Notes: generated from the letters alone by a model not told the origin. A stretch of DNA of 64,000 nt from Mycolicibacter icosiumassiliensis (GCF_900078685.2 NZ_LT546166.1:1100858-1164857); one strand, 5' to 3'; shown: positions 1-10,420, counted from the stretch's first letter. A program made the numbers and translations.

Positions 1-1435
1 GCCTGTCATCGACTACGCCGGGATCGTGCTGGTCGGGTTGGGCGCCACCGGATTGACGCTGGCCACCAGCTGGGGCGGCAATCGCTACGCCTGGGGATCG
101 CCGGTGATCATCGGATTGTTCGCCGGGTCGGTGGTGGCGCTGGCGCTGTTCGCCCTCGTGGAGAGCCGTGCCGCCGCGCCCATCCTGCCGGCTCGGCTCT
201 TCGCCGACCCGGTCTTCGCGGTGTGCTGCGTGCTGGCATTTGTGGTGGGCTTCGCGATGCTGGGCGCGCTCACCTTCCTGCCCACCTTCATGCAGTACGT
301 CGACGGTGTCTCGGCGACCACCTCGGGCCTGCGCACCCTGCCGATGGTGGTGGGCATGCTGCTGACCTCCACCGGCAGCGGCGCCCTTGTGGGACGTACC
401 GGCCGCTACAAGATCTTTCCGGTGGTCGGCACCGCGCTGATGACGATCGCATTCGCGCTGATGTCGCAGATGGACGCCAGCACCCCGGCGCTGCTGCAGT
501 CGCTCTACCTGGTCATTCTCGGTGCGGGCATCGGGTTGTCGATGCAGGTCCTGGTGCTCGTCGTGCAGAACACGTCGAGCTTCGCCGACCTCGGGGTCGC
601 CACCTCCGGGGTGACATTCTTCCGAACCATCGGCAGTTCGTTCGGCGCCGCCGTGTTCGGGTCGCTGTTCGTGAACTTCTTGGGCCGCCGGCTGGGTTCT
701 GCCCTGAGCGCCGCCGGAGTGGCGGCCGACGCGGCCGCCTCGCCCGAGGCGCTGCACCGGCTCGCACCGCAGCAGGCGGAGCCGATCGTGCAGGCCTACG
801 CGGACTCACTCGGCCAAGTTTTCCTGTGGGCGGCGCCGGTGGCGCTGCTCGGGTTCGTGCTGGCACTGTTCCTGCGCGAGGTGCCGCTCAAGGAGCTGCG
901 CGACAGCGCGGTCGACCTCGGGGACGGGTTCGGCATGCCCACCACCGCCTCGTCGGACGATCTGCTGGAGAACGCGATCGGGCGACTGTTGCGCAAAAAC
1001 GAACCTGGGATGCGGCTGCGCTCCATCGCGCTGCGGCCGGACTGCCAGCTCGACGTCGCCGGTTTGTGGACGGTGCTGCGGATCTACCGGTACACGCAGG
1101 TGTTTCGGACGGCGCGGCTCAGTGACATCGGCAAGCGCCTGAGGGTGCCCTACGAGATCCTCGAACCCACCGTCGATCAGCTGGTGGCGCAGGGTTATGT
1201 GCTGCGCGACGGCGATCACCTCGGTCTCACCCGGGCCGGTCTGCGCCAGGTCGGGTTCGTATCCTCACTGGTGCAGAGTTGGGTGGTCGACAAGCTGGCT
1301 CGTTCGCCGGGATTCGAGGGCCGCCCGGATCGTGCCGAGGTTTCAGCCGCGCTGGAGCGGATCGCGCGCCGGGCCGTCATCGATCCCGATGATGCGGGGG
1401 AGTCCGCGGAGTTCACCAGCACTGGCCACGCCTGA
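1..1435 (+). CDS. MFS drug exporter (DHA2/EmrB-QacA type), 3' part, with C-terminal winged-helix-like region
   Basis: The reading frame is already open at base 2, so the 5' end lies outside the window. What remains is the C-terminal half of a 14-helix MFS transporter: several hydrophobic helices, a loop beginning LPARLF, and a final helix near nt 815-880. About 180 residues of soluble tail follow. They include a segment resembling a MarR-type winged helix (LSDIGKRLRVPYEILEPTV, then a turn and strands, nt 1075-1250). Such transporters use proton motive force to export drugs or metabolites across the inner membrane. M. tuberculosis Rv1877 is, as I recall, a long MFS protein of this kind and a possible orthologue. 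The substrate is unknown. Confidence 0.85.
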   Translation, partial: PVIDYAGIVLVGLGATGLTLATSWGGNRYAWGSPVIIGLFAGSVVALALFALVESRAAAPILPARLFADPVFAVCCVLAFVVGFAMLGALTFLPTFMQYVDGVSATTSGLRTLPMVVGMLLTSTGSGALVGRTGRYKIFPVVGTALMTIAFALMSQMDASTPALLQSLYLVILGAGIGLSMQVLVLVVQNTSSFADLGVATSGVTFFRTIGSSFGAAVFGSLFVNFLGRRLGSALSAAGVAADAAASPEALHRLAPQQAEPIVQAYADSLGQVFLWAAPVALLGFVLALFLREVPLKELRDSAVDLGDGFGMPTTASSDDLLENAIGRLLRKNEPGMRLRSIALRPDCQLDVAGLWTVLRIYRYTQVFRTARLSDIGKRLRVPYEILEPTVDQLVAQGYVLRDGDHLGLTRAGLRQVGFVSSLVQSWVVDKLARSPGFEGRPDRAEVSAALERIARRAVIDPDDAGESAEFTSTGHA

Positions 1436-1461
1436 GGACAAAGCCCACTAGATTGACCGCT

Positions 1462-1956
1462 ATGAGCCGAATCGGGGATTTCGCCGCAGATGACGTAATG
1501 GGCTGGATGGTCAAATCGCCCGACCTGGCAGCGGGAATCGGCGGATTCAGTTCAGCGGTGTACAACAACGGCCGGCTGCCGATGCGCACCCGCGAGCTGG
1601 CCCGGATGGTGATCGCCTTCGACAACGAGTGCACGGTGTGCGTCAAGACCCGTGACGCCGACGGCCCGGCGGCCGGGGTTGACGAGGACCTCTACGAGCA
1701 CGTGTCGCAGTGGCGCACCTGGCCGGGCTACAGCCCCCAGGAGCGGCTCGCCGCCGAGTTCGCCCACCGCTTCGCCACCGACCACACCGGCCTGCGCGAC
1801 GACGAGGACTTCTGGTCGCGGTGCGCCGAGCACCTCAGTGACGAACTGCTGGCCGACCTCGCGCTGTCGTGTGCACTCTGGCTGGGCATGGGGCGGCTGC
1901 TGCGCACCCTGGACATCGGGCAGGCCTGCGCGCTGACCCTGCCCAGCAGGGCCTGA
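1462..1956 (+). CDS. AhpD/carboxymuconolactone decarboxylase-like protein
   Basis: A 164-residue all-helical protein with a CxxC pair (ECTVCVKTRD) in the position of the AhpD redox motif and the family signature RTRELARMVIA just before it. AhpD-like proteins are small thiol peroxidase or disulfide-reductase partners, or decarboxylases, in the cytoplasm. ATG 1462 is preferred to the TTG at 1453 because it begins MSRIGDF and needs no rare start. It lies 26 bp downstream of the MFS gene, probably co-transcribed. The precise reaction is unknown. Confidence 0.8.
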   Translation: MSRIGDFAADDVMGWMVKSPDLAAGIGGFSSAVYNNGRLPMRTRELARMVIAFDNECTVCVKTRDADGPAAGVDEDLYEHVSQWRTWPGYSPQERLAAEFAHRFATDHTGLRDDEDFWSRCAEHLSDELLADLALSCALWLGMGRLLRTLDIGQACALTLPSRA

Positions 1957-2005
1957 TCGCGGCTCAGACCAGGCCGGTAGCGTCGAATATCCACGACATG
2001 TCGGC

Positions 2006-2160
2006 CTAGGCAAGGTCTTCCAGCCAGGTCGGCGGCAGCGCGGTCTCCCCGGTGGCCCAGTTCCACGTCTCTGAGTGCTCGTAGAGCACGTCGGGGCACT
2101 CGGGCGCAGCACATCACCGGCCGGAATATACGCCCGCGCGGACAGCTGCCGGGAGCCCAA
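2006..2160 (-). pseudogene. Frameshifted 3' remnant of a protein-coding gene
   Basis: On the minus strand a protein-like stretch ends in ETWNWATGETALPPTWLEDLA and a TAG stop (2008-2006). The likely upstream part, GSRQLSARAYIPAGDVL, lies in a neighbouring frame, so one base appears missing near 2103. Nothing coding continues beyond about 2160, where the CocE gene leader begins. I read this as the tail of an otherwise deleted gene. The family is not recognised, and chance resemblance is possible because the stretch is only about 50 codons. Confidence 0.4.
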
Positions 2161-2197
2161 CGGGTGGGGAGTTTTAGAGTCTGGTGCGGAGGTGGGC

Positions 2198-4156
2198 ATG
2201 GCGGATCTTCGGATGACGCGAAAAGTCGGATTGGTGTTGACGGCAGCCGCTGCGGCAGGGGCCGCCGGCGTCGCGGTGCGGAAGTTCGGCGGCCGGCGCG
2301 CCCGCCAGAGCAACCCGTCGCCGTTGAATCCCGAGTGGACCGCGCCGCCCGCACGTTTCGGCGTGGGGATACGGCGCAATGTCGCTGTGCAGATGAGCGA
2401 CGGCGTCGTGCTGCGCGCCAACATCCACTATCCGACCGTCCCGGAGACCGGCGCCCCCGCCGACGGCCCGTTCCCGGTGCTGTTGTCGGTGACCCCCTAC
2501 GGCAAGTTGGCGCCGCCGCCGGCGGCACAGCTGGGCGGCGGTCCGTCACCGCATCTGATTCGGCGGGGCTACATCGAGGTCATGGTCGACGTCCGTGGCA
2601 CCGGGGCGTCCGGTGGCTCGTTCGAGATGTTCGGCCCAGACCAGACGCGCGACGGTGTCGAGCTGGTCACGTGGGCAGCCACGCTGCCCAACTCCAATGG
2701 CCGAGTCGGCATGTTCGGTATCTCCTACCTGGCGATCAACCAGTTGTTCACCGCGGCGGCGGTCGGCCCGGACTCGCCACTCAAGGCGATCTTCCCGGTG
2801 ATGGCCGCCAACGACTTCTACCGAGATGCCGCCGCCATGGGTGGGGTGTCGCACCTGCGGACGATAAGCGCCTACGGCTCGGTGTACACGCTGCTCAACG
2901 TGATCAACCCGGCGATGGAATTCTTCACTCCCGGCAGTCACTCGCGGCCCCGCGCCGGCGGCCTGGCCGCGGTGCGCCAGCGCGGCAAAGACCAGCGCGG
3001 CTATTTCGGGCCGTTGATCGCCGAGGCGCGCAACGGCGGTGACGCCGCCTACGACGGCCCATTCTGGGACACCATGCGGCCCGATTTGGTGCTGCCCGAA
3101 ATCGCCGCCAACAACGTGGCGGTCTTCCTCACCGGCGGCTGGCACGACGCCTTCCAGCGTGGCGCACCGCTGAACTACGCGGCGCTGCAAAACGCATACA
3201 CCGGCCGTCCCGCGAATGCGCCGATGCAGCCCGGACAACCCGTGACCGACCGAATCAAACTGATGATGGGGCCCTGGTACCACGTCTCGGACTACGACGG
3301 TCTGCACCTGCTGGATCTGCAGCTGCGCTGGTTCGACTACTGGCTGAAAGATGATGCTGCGGCGGAGATTTCGGGTCCACCGTTCACCTTTCAAGCGATC
3401 GGCGACCGCCGCTGGTATCACACCCGCGAGTACCCGATTCCCGAGGCGACACCGACCCGGCTGTACCTGTCGCAGGCCGGTCGGTTGACCGCCGAGGCTG
3501 CCGCCGAGCAGTCCCTCGCCGCGTTGCCGTACCGCTCGCACGGTCCGGTGTCCGGGCGCAGTCTCGAACAGTGGTCGTTGGGGCTGAACAGTTTCGCCAC
3601 CGCTGCCGCCGGCGGCCGTACCCGACACGACCAGGACAACCGCCGGGTGCAACGGGGAGCCCTGACCTACACGACCGAGGCGTTCGACTCGCCGACACTG
3701 ATCGCCGGACCGATCACGCTGCGCGTGCAGGCGAGCGCCGACACCACCGAGACACTCTGGGTCGCCCACCTCGACGATGTTGCACCCGAGGGGGGCAGTC
3801 GCCCGCTGACCCTGGGCGCCCTACTCGGCTCGCACCGCGACTTGGACCCGGACCGTACCTGGTACCTGCCGGATGGCACCGTGCTGCGCCCGCACCACAT
3901 CAGCACCCGGTCGGCGGTGCGGCCGGTGGAACCGGGGGAGCTGACCGCCTACGACATCGAGATCTTCCCGACCGCGGCGCTGCTCGCGCCGGGGCACCGG
4001 TTGCGACTGACGTTGACCACCTACGATTTCCCGCACCTGGTACCGACGGCGTCCACCCGCCGGGCGCTGGCGGGCGGTCTCTACCAGGTGTATCAGGGCG
4101 GTCCCACCCCGTCGTTCCTGCTGCTGCCGCTGGCCGACCCGGACCAGATCGACTAG
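2198..4156 (+). CDS. CocE/NonD-family alpha/beta hydrolase (X-Pro dipeptidyl-peptidase S15-like)
   Basis: About 652 residues. A hydrophobic N-terminal segment (VGLVLTAAAAAGAAGVAV) suggests export or membrane anchoring. The hydrolase core has DVRGTGASGG, the nucleophile elbow GMFGISYLA and GGWHDAF with the expected acid/His region. The C-terminal half is the jelly-roll domain typical of CocE (LIAGPITLRV, LYQVYQGG). The family hydrolyses acyl esters or X-Pro peptides; the substrate here is unknown. ATG 2198 is chosen because GGAGG lies 5 bp upstream; the frame is open further 5' but without a better start. It converges with the SRPBCC gene, overlapping by 4 bp. Confidence 0.88.
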   Translation: MADLRMTRKVGLVLTAAAAAGAAGVAVRKFGGRRARQSNPSPLNPEWTAPPARFGVGIRRNVAVQMSDGVVLRANIHYPTVPETGAPADGPFPVLLSVTPYGKLAPPPAAQLGGGPSPHLIRRGYIEVMVDVRGTGASGGSFEMFGPDQTRDGVELVTWAATLPNSNGRVGMFGISYLAINQLFTAAAVGPDSPLKAIFPVMAANDFYRDAAAMGGVSHLRTISAYGSVYTLLNVINPAMEFFTPGSHSRPRAGGLAAVRQRGKDQRGYFGPLIAEARNGGDAAYDGPFWDTMRPDLVLPEIAANNVAVFLTGGWHDAFQRGAPLNYAALQNAYTGRPANAPMQPGQPVTDRIKLMMGPWYHVSDYDGLHLLDLQLRWFDYWLKDDAAAEISGPPFTFQAIGDRRWYHTREYPIPEATPTRLYLSQAGRLTAEAAAEQSLAALPYRSHGPVSGRSLEQWSLGLNSFATAAAGGRTRHDQDNRRVQRGALTYTTEAFDSPTLIAGPITLRVQASADTTETLWVAHLDDVAPEGGSRPLTLGALLGSHRDLDPDRTWYLPDGTVLRPHHISTRSAVRPVEPGELTAYDIEIFPTAALLAPGHRLRLTLTTYDFPHLVPTASTRRALAGGLYQVYQGGPTPSFLLLPLADPDQID

Positions 4157-4629
4157 GACTCTGCTGGGCCTTCTACGACGTCGCGGATTCGCTCCAGAGT
4201 GCGTCGCATATCGCGAATGTTGTTGCGCTGGCGTAGGAAACCGCCGAATACGTAGTAGTACACGGTGGTGAGGAAGGAATTGGCCAGCCTGAACGACTCG
4301 GTGACGTTGGTGCCATCCGCAGCGGGGGTGAGCTCGTAGCGCCATCGGTTCACCGCACGGTCGCCGGCGAGCACCGCGAAGCCGAATACCCGGTTCGGTT
4401 CGCACTCGGTGACTCGACAGGTGGTCCAATACACCGGCCCGATCCCGTTGCGCCGCACATGCCCACGGAATCGCGCACCCACCGCGGGCCCGTCGGCGCC
4501 GTCGAGCCATTGCGCCTCAAAGGTCTCCGGAGAAAACTTCCCGATGTTACGAACGTCGGCCACCAGATCCCAGATCCGCTCGGCCGGGGCCGCCATATGA
4601 ACTGTCGCCGAACCCTGCATGGTCGCCAT
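4153..4629 (-). CDS. SRPBCC (START-like) family protein
   Basis: A 158-residue protein with the polyketide cyclase/START-like pattern: an N-terminal strand (GSATVHMAAPAERIWDLVADV), a central beta sheet and a long C-terminal helix (RDMRRTLERIRDVVEG). These helix-grip domains bind hydrophobic ligands in the cytoplasm, and many mycobacterial copies have no known ligand. There is no signal peptide. An inner ATG (4620) is an alternative start. M. tuberculosis has a similar gene just downstream of fbpB, which supports orthology with the Rv1883c area, recalled rather than checked. Confidence 0.8.
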   Translation of the reverse strand: MATMQGSATVHMAAPAERIWDLVADVRNIGKFSPETFEAQWLDGADGPAVGARFRGHVRRNGIGPVYWTTCRVTECEPNRVFGFAVLAGDRAVNRWRYELTPAADGTNVTESFRLANSFLTTVYYYVFGGFLRQRNNIRDMRRTLERIRDVVEGPAES

Positions 4630-4672
4630 CCAATCACGTCGGCGATGCCACGGTAACCCTATCTGGACAAAG

Positions 4673-4708
4673 CACTGGGCCCCACCCGGAAGCGGATGGG
4701 GCCCAGTG
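4673..4708 (-). terminator. Strong hairpin terminator downstream of fbpB
   Basis: A perfect 12-bp inverted repeat (CACTGGGCCCCA at 4673-4684, TGGGGCCCAGTG at 4697-4708) with a 12-nt loop. It lies 26 bp beyond the fbpB stop and upstream of the SRPBCC start. The run of T after it is short on either strand, as is common in mycobacteria. Confidence 0.75.
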
Positions 4709-4734
4709 ATAAGACCGCTGCGGTCGGTGCAGAC

Positions 4735-6067
<1,333 letters not shown>

Positions 6068-7180
6068 TTGGACACCGTACTGGGGCTGGCGATCACGCCG
6101 TCGACCATCGGCTGGGTCATGGCCGATGCCGGGGGCTTGAGCTGCCCGACGGTTATCGGTGAAGAGGTGGGTGTCGCTGCCGGCGACGCCGGACCCGACG
6201 CGGTAGATCTGGCGGCACAAGCGGCGGCGGTGGCTGGCCGGGTACGCACCATGCTGGCCTCCCGCGGCGAACGACTGCACGGCGTGGCAGTGACCTGGAG
6301 CGATGAAGCGGCCGTCGGCGCCGCGCTGCTGCTCGAGTCGCTGGCGGCCGCCGACTTCGAACACGTGGTTCCGGTGCGCTACAGCCAGGCCGCCATGTCG
6401 CTGACCACCGGAATCGGCCCCCAACACGCACCGGTCGCGGTCTGTGTCGTCGAAGCCAATGTGGCCACCTTGGTCCTGTCTGACCGGACGGATTCGCCCG
6501 AATCGATCGTCACCGCCTGCCCGATCAGCTGCCTCGACGATGTGACCGGCTGGCTGGGCGACACCGTGGCTTCGGTCGGTCAGCGCCCGGAAATGCTCAT
6601 GGTGGCTGGATCGGTGCGGGGCATGGACCGGCTCGGGCGCCGTTTGGAGTCCGCGCTTTCGATACCGGTCTTCGTCCTGGGCGGGGTGTTTCAGGCATTG
6701 GCAGCAGGGGCGGCCCAGGCCCTGGCTCCACATGCCGAGTTGGCCTGGGCGACGCATGAGGCGCCCGCGGCCGGCGTGGAGGTCGGCAACTTCGGCCGGC
6801 GCCGGGTGCGGTCACTGTCCTATGCCGGAGCCCTGCTGATGCTGACGGCGGGATCGGTGACGTTCGTGGCCTCGGTCGCGGCCGCGCTGAGCTTGCAGCT
6901 CGGCCCGAGCAGGACAGGGCCGGATCCGGCTCCGCCTCAGCGCGTGACGGTGGCGCGCGTCGCGGTGCCCGCCGCACCAGCACAGGCGGCCGCCCCGGCC
7001 CTGCCGCCGCCTGCCGCACCCGCGCCCCCGAGCGAGACCTCGGAGGAGGCGCCCACCGAATTGGGTTCGCTGTGGGACGCACCGCCGGCCGGCCCGGACC
7101 TGCAGGAATCGGCGCCAGCTGGCGCCCCCTCGCTGCTGCAACGCGTTCGCGACCGCATCCACGGCCTACCCGGCCGCTGA
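6068..7180 (+). CDS. Mycobacterial membrane protein with N-terminal ASKHA-like domain (DUF7159-type)
   Basis: About 370 residues. The N-terminal 240 residues alternate strands and glycine turns in an actin/Hsp70-like pattern (DTVLGLAITPSTIGWVMAD at the start). A single transmembrane helix follows near residues 255-280, then a Pro/Ala-rich tail. TTG 6068 is chosen because it gives the DTVLGL start that I recall for this mycobacterial family; TTG 6053 is the alternative. The family has no established function. It ends 1 bp before the convergent YceI gene. Confidence 0.7.
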   Translation: MDTVLGLAITPSTIGWVMADAGGLSCPTVIGEEVGVAAGDAGPDAVDLAAQAAAVAGRVRTMLASRGERLHGVAVTWSDEAAVGAALLLESLAAADFEHVVPVRYSQAAMSLTTGIGPQHAPVAVCVVEANVATLVLSDRTDSPESIVTACPISCLDDVTGWLGDTVASVGQRPEMLMVAGSVRGMDRLGRRLESALSIPVFVLGGVFQALAAGAAQALAPHAELAWATHEAPAAGVEVGNFGRRRVRSLSYAGALLMLTAGSVTFVASVAAALSLQLGPSRTGPDPAPPQRVTVARVAVPAAPAQAAAPALPPPAAPAPPSETSEEAPTELGSLWDAPPAGPDLQESAPAGAPSLLQRVRDRIHGLPGR

Positions 7181-7181
7181 A

Positions 7182-7748
7182 TCAGGCTCCGTCGGCCGAG
7201 ACGGCGCCCGAGAAGGACACCGTCACCTCGTCGGCGACTTGCATGGCTCCCATGAGCATCGAGTAGCGCCGCACACCGAAGTCGCTGTGCAGCACCCGGC
7301 TGTCGCCGGCGACCTGCCAGGACCCGTCTGGTTGACCGGTCACCCGAGTCTCGATGACGTGCGGCTTGCGCCGGCCACAGATCTCCAGCTCTCCGGTCAG
7401 CCGATAGCCGTCATCGGTCGGTTCGACGTCGCTGGATCCGAACCGGATCAGTCGATGCTTGTTGCTGTCCAGGCATTTGAGTGCATTGCTGCGGATCAGC
7501 GCCTTCTCCGGTGCGGTCAGCGGCGTCATTCCGCCGTCGCCGCGCAATACGCGCAGCGAGTCCACCTCGACGGTCAGCTCCACGGCCGTAGGCCGACCGC
7601 CGGACGACGACACGGTTGCGTCCCAGCGTTCCATCTCGATGGTGAGCCGATGGCCCATCTTTGCCGCCCGCCCCGCCACACCGGTGCGGACCAGTAGCTG
7701 GCCGTGTGATGCGTCGAGCTGCCACTGCGTTCCGGTCACCCGCGGCAC
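7182..7748 (-). CDS. YceI-family protein
   Basis: About 188 residues, with the YceI lipocalin-like pattern: WQLDASHGQLLVRTGVAG, then MGHRLTIEMERWDATV, VDSLRV, a repeated strand pattern, and a C-terminal VHSDFGVRRYSMLMGAM. YceI proteins bind isoprenoid-type lipids. No signal peptide is visible here. GTG 7748 (or 7739) is preferred to the ATG at 7805, which would leave only 17 bp to the divergent neighbour and add an unconserved lead. M. tuberculosis Rv1890c is the likely orthologue, next to an Rv1891-like gene as here. Confidence 0.75.
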   Translation of the reverse strand: MPRVTGTQWQLDASHGQLLVRTGVAGRAAKMGHRLTIEMERWDATVSSSGGRPTAVELTVEVDSLRVLRGDGGMTPLTAPEKALIRSNALKCLDSNKHRLIRFGSSDVEPTDDGYRLTGELEICGRRKPHVIETRVTGQPDGSWQVAGDSRVLHSDFGVRRYSMLMGAMQVADEVTVSFSGAVSADGA

Positions 7749-7822
7749 TCTAGCGGGCCAGGCCCGCGGGCTTTCGCCGGATTCGCGCTGGCGTGCGACG
7801 AACACCCGTTAGTCTCTGACGA

Positions 7823-8245
7823 ATGATTCGCGAACTAGCCGCAGCTGTTGTCCTCGCTGGCGCCGCGGGCGCAGCCGCAGTTACCGGCGCGCCGGCCGCC
7901 GGCGCCTACCCGGGTGACGTGCCGGGTATGGTCGACGGCCAGCGCCAGCACGATGCCTGCTACAGCTGGGAGCGCTTCATCTACGGCCACGGCCCCAACG
8001 GCCAAGCGCTGGCATGCCACTTCATCGCCAACCAGTGGCCGCCCCAGGAGACCGGGTTCTGGGTGATCTCCTACCCGCTCTACGGGGTGCAGGACATCGG
8101 TTCGCCGTGCCCGAACCCGCAGTCGGCCGCGCAATCACCCGACGGGCTGCCGTTGTTGTGCCTGGGCGCGCGGGGCTGGCAGCCCGGTATCTACACCGGA
8201 GGCATCGGCCCCTACTTCCCACCGGGGATCGCCCAGGTCGGGTAA
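7823..8245 (+). CDS. Small exported protein, Rv1891-like
   Basis: A 140-residue protein with an N-terminal signal peptide (hydrophobic Ala/Val/Gly run, cleavage after about residue 28, APAAGA-YPG). The mature part has four cysteines (DACYSW, ALACHF, GSPCPN, LLCLG), probably two disulfides, and is rich in Gly, Pro and aromatic residues. It resembles M. tuberculosis Rv1891, also an exported protein of unknown function beside Rv1890c. No enzymatic motif is seen. Confidence 0.75.
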   Translation: MIRELAAAVVLAGAAGAAAVTGAPAAGAYPGDVPGMVDGQRQHDACYSWERFIYGHGPNGQALACHFIANQWPPQETGFWVISYPLYGVQDIGSPCPNPQSAAQSPDGLPLLCLGARGWQPGIYTGGIGPYFPPGIAQVG

Positions 8246-8338
8246 CCGCGCCCGACGCATCCGCCGGTCAGGCTCTGCCCAGACTGGTGCGCTAGCTTCG
8301 AGCGGGCGACGGCCGCTCACGGTAAGGAGCAGCGCAGC

Positions 8339-9358
8339 ATGCAACTGGGGATGATCGGTCTGGGCCGAATGGGCGCCAATCTCGTTCGGCGGATGGTCGA
8401 CGGCGGTCATGAATGCGTCGTCTACGACCACAACGCCGACGCGGTCAGCGCATTGGCCACCGAGGCCAACACCACGGGGGTGTCGTCGTTGGCCGAGCTC
8501 GCGGCGCAGCTGTCCGCTCCGCGGGTGGTGTGGGTGATGGTGCCCGCCGGTGCCATCACCACGGGAGTCATCGAAGAACTAGCCGGCACCCTGTCGGCGG
8601 GCGACATCGTCATCGACGGCGGAAACTCCTATTACCGCGACGACATCGCGCACGCAAAGATATTGGCCGACAAGGGTATTCATCTGCTCGATTGCGGTAC
8701 CAGTGGCGGCGTGTGGGGTCGCGAACGGGGTTACTGCCTCATGGTCGGCGGGGATCGGGCGGCGTTCGACCATGTCGAGCCGATCTTCGCCACCGTGGCT
8801 CCGGGGGTGAACGCGGCCCCGCGCACCCCGGGGCGCGAGGGCGAGATCTCGCAGGCCGAGAACGGTTACCTGTACTGCGGCCCGTCGGGGGCCGGGCACT
8901 TCGTGAAGATGGTGCACAACGGTATCGAGTACGGGATGATGGCCTCGATTGCCGAGGGGCTCAACATCTTGCACCACGCCAACATCGGCAAGCAGGATCA
9001 GCAGGGTGATGCCGAAACCGCGCCGTTGAGCAATCCCGAGTTCTATCAGTACGACATCGACATCGAGCAGGTCACCGAGGTCTGGCGGCGGGGCAGCGTG
9101 ATCGGTTCCTGGCTGCTGGATCTGACCGCCAGCGCGTTGCAGCAGTCGCCGGCGTTGGAGGAATTCGCCGGCCGGGTCTCCGATTCCGGCGAGGGCCGGT
9201 GGACCGTTATCGCCGCCATCGACGAGGGCGTCCCCGCTCCGGTGCTCACCACCGCGCTGTATGCGCGGTTCGCCTCCCGCCAGTTGTTCGAGTTCGGCGC
9301 GAAGGTGCTCTCGGCCATGCGCAAGCAGTTCGGCGGGCACGACGAGAAGTCGGAGTGA
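8339..9358 (+). CDS. gnd: 6-phosphogluconate dehydrogenase, decarboxylating (short YqeC/GndA type)
   Basis: A 339-residue cytoplasmic enzyme converting 6-phosphogluconate to ribulose 5-phosphate, CO2 and reduced cofactor. Visible are the Rossmann motif GLGRMGANLVRRM, DGGNSYYRDD, the substrate/catalytic segment GPSGAGHFVKMVHNGIEYGM and a C-terminal FASRQLFEFGAKVLSAMRKQFGGH. The length fits the short actinobacterial family (such as M. tuberculosis gnd2, Rv1122) rather than the 470-residue type. An AAGGAG sits about 11 bp upstream of the ATG. A terminator hairpin follows. Confidence 0.93.
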   Translation: MQLGMIGLGRMGANLVRRMVDGGHECVVYDHNADAVSALATEANTTGVSSLAELAAQLSAPRVVWVMVPAGAITTGVIEELAGTLSAGDIVIDGGNSYYRDDIAHAKILADKGIHLLDCGTSGGVWGRERGYCLMVGGDRAAFDHVEPIFATVAPGVNAAPRTPGREGEISQAENGYLYCGPSGAGHFVKMVHNGIEYGMMASIAEGLNILHHANIGKQDQQGDAETAPLSNPEFYQYDIDIEQVTEVWRRGSVIGSWLLDLTASALQQSPALEEFAGRVSDSGEGRWTVIAAIDEGVPAPVLTTALYARFASRQLFEFGAKVLSAMRKQFGGHDEKSE

Positions 9359-9376
9359 CCGGCCCGGCCTGAACGC

Positions 9377-9411
9377 CGCAGAGCGGTCCCACCGATCCTG
9401 GCCGCTCTGCG
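9377..9411 (+). terminator. Hairpin terminator after gnd
   Basis: A perfect 10-bp inverted repeat (CGCAGAGCGG at 9377-9386, CCGCTCTGCG at 9402-9411) with a 15-nt loop. It starts 18 bp after the gnd stop and just before the DUF4129 gene. It has no T tract, which is usual for mycobacterial terminators. Confidence 0.65.
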
Positions 9412-9418
9412 CCCTGAC

Positions 9419-10420
9419 GTGCCAGTATGGGGAATGCCGCGGCGACGGCGGGAAACCCAGATAACTGGTGCTCCGGTGCTGGCCGGTAGCGACAGGGCGA
9501 CCGTGCGGGTGATCGCCCTGATCGTGCTGTTGTTCGCGGCCGGCGCCACGACTCGCGGGTATCTTCCCGGCACCGCGCCCGAGCCGCGCCGCACCAGCGC
9601 CGCAGGCACGGTGGAACCGATTGTGTTGGCGGCGCTGTTGGCGGTCTCCGGTGCCATCATCGCGGTCGCTGTCGTGCACCGGACCCGCCATCAACGCGCG
9701 AGGGCCGGCAGCATCGGCCAGCTGTCCCTGACCGCTGGAGCGGGCGGAGGACCGGTCTGGCGCGCGGTGCTGATCGGGGTGGCGGCGCTGGCGTTGTGGC
9801 TGCTGACGATTCTGCTGCTGGCCAAGCTCGGCGGCGGGCACCGTGTCGAGATCCCGACGGAGGTGCCCGGGACGGGTCAGACATCGCCGGGCACACCCGG
9901 CGCACCGTCGCCGCCGCCGTCGGCGGCGCCCGGCGGATTGACCGGTGGCGCATCGGCCTATCTGCTGGCCGTCGCAACCCTGCTGCTGGCTCTGTTCGCC
10001 ACCGCGGTCGTCGCCGCACGCGCCCGGCGCCCGCATCCCACACCGCCCGAGGCGATCGTGATACCTACGACGGCGAGCGAGCCGAGTGCCGGCGAAAATC
10101 TCGTCCGGGCAGCGGAACTCGGCCTGTCCCGGATCGTCGATCGCAGTCGTGAGCCACGGGCGGCGATCATCGCCTGCTACGCGGTGATGGAACACCACCT
10201 CGGAGCCGTTTCCGATGTCGCACCGCGTGCCTTCGACACCCCCACCGAAGTGCTGGCGCGAGCTGTCGAACACCATGCGCTGCCCGCGGACAACGCGACC
10301 CGGCTGGTGGAGCTGTTCAGCGAGGCGCGCTTCAGCGCCCACCTGATGACCGAGTCCGATCGCGCCGATGCGATCGCCGCGCTGCGGCGGGTTCTCGACG
10401 AATTGCGGAATCCACGATGA
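9419..10420 (+). CDS. DUF4129-domain membrane protein
   Basis: A 333-residue protein with about four transmembrane segments (near residues 30-45, 68-87, 115-135 and 180-200), a Pro/Gly-rich external loop, and a C-terminal soluble part (RAAIIACYAVMEHHL, FDTPTEVLARAV, LVELFSEARFS) that is the DUF4129 signature. Such proteins occur with MoxR ATPases and DUF58 proteins, as here. The start is GTG 9419 or ATG 9434. It overlaps the next gene by ATGA, so translation is probably coupled. Confidence 0.8.
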   Translation: MPVWGMPRRRRETQITGAPVLAGSDRATVRVIALIVLLFAAGATTRGYLPGTAPEPRRTSAAGTVEPIVLAALLAVSGAIIAVAVVHRTRHQRARAGSIGQLSLTAGAGGGPVWRAVLIGVAALALWLLTILLLAKLGGGHRVEIPTEVPGTGQTSPGTPGAPSPPPSAAPGGLTGGASAYLLAVATLLLALFATAVVAARARRPHPTPPEAIVIPTTASEPSAGENLVRAAELGLSRIVDRSREPRAAIIACYAVMEHHLGAVSDVAPRAFDTPTEVLARAVEHHALPADNATRLVELFSEARFSAHLMTESDRADAIAALRRVLDELRNPR

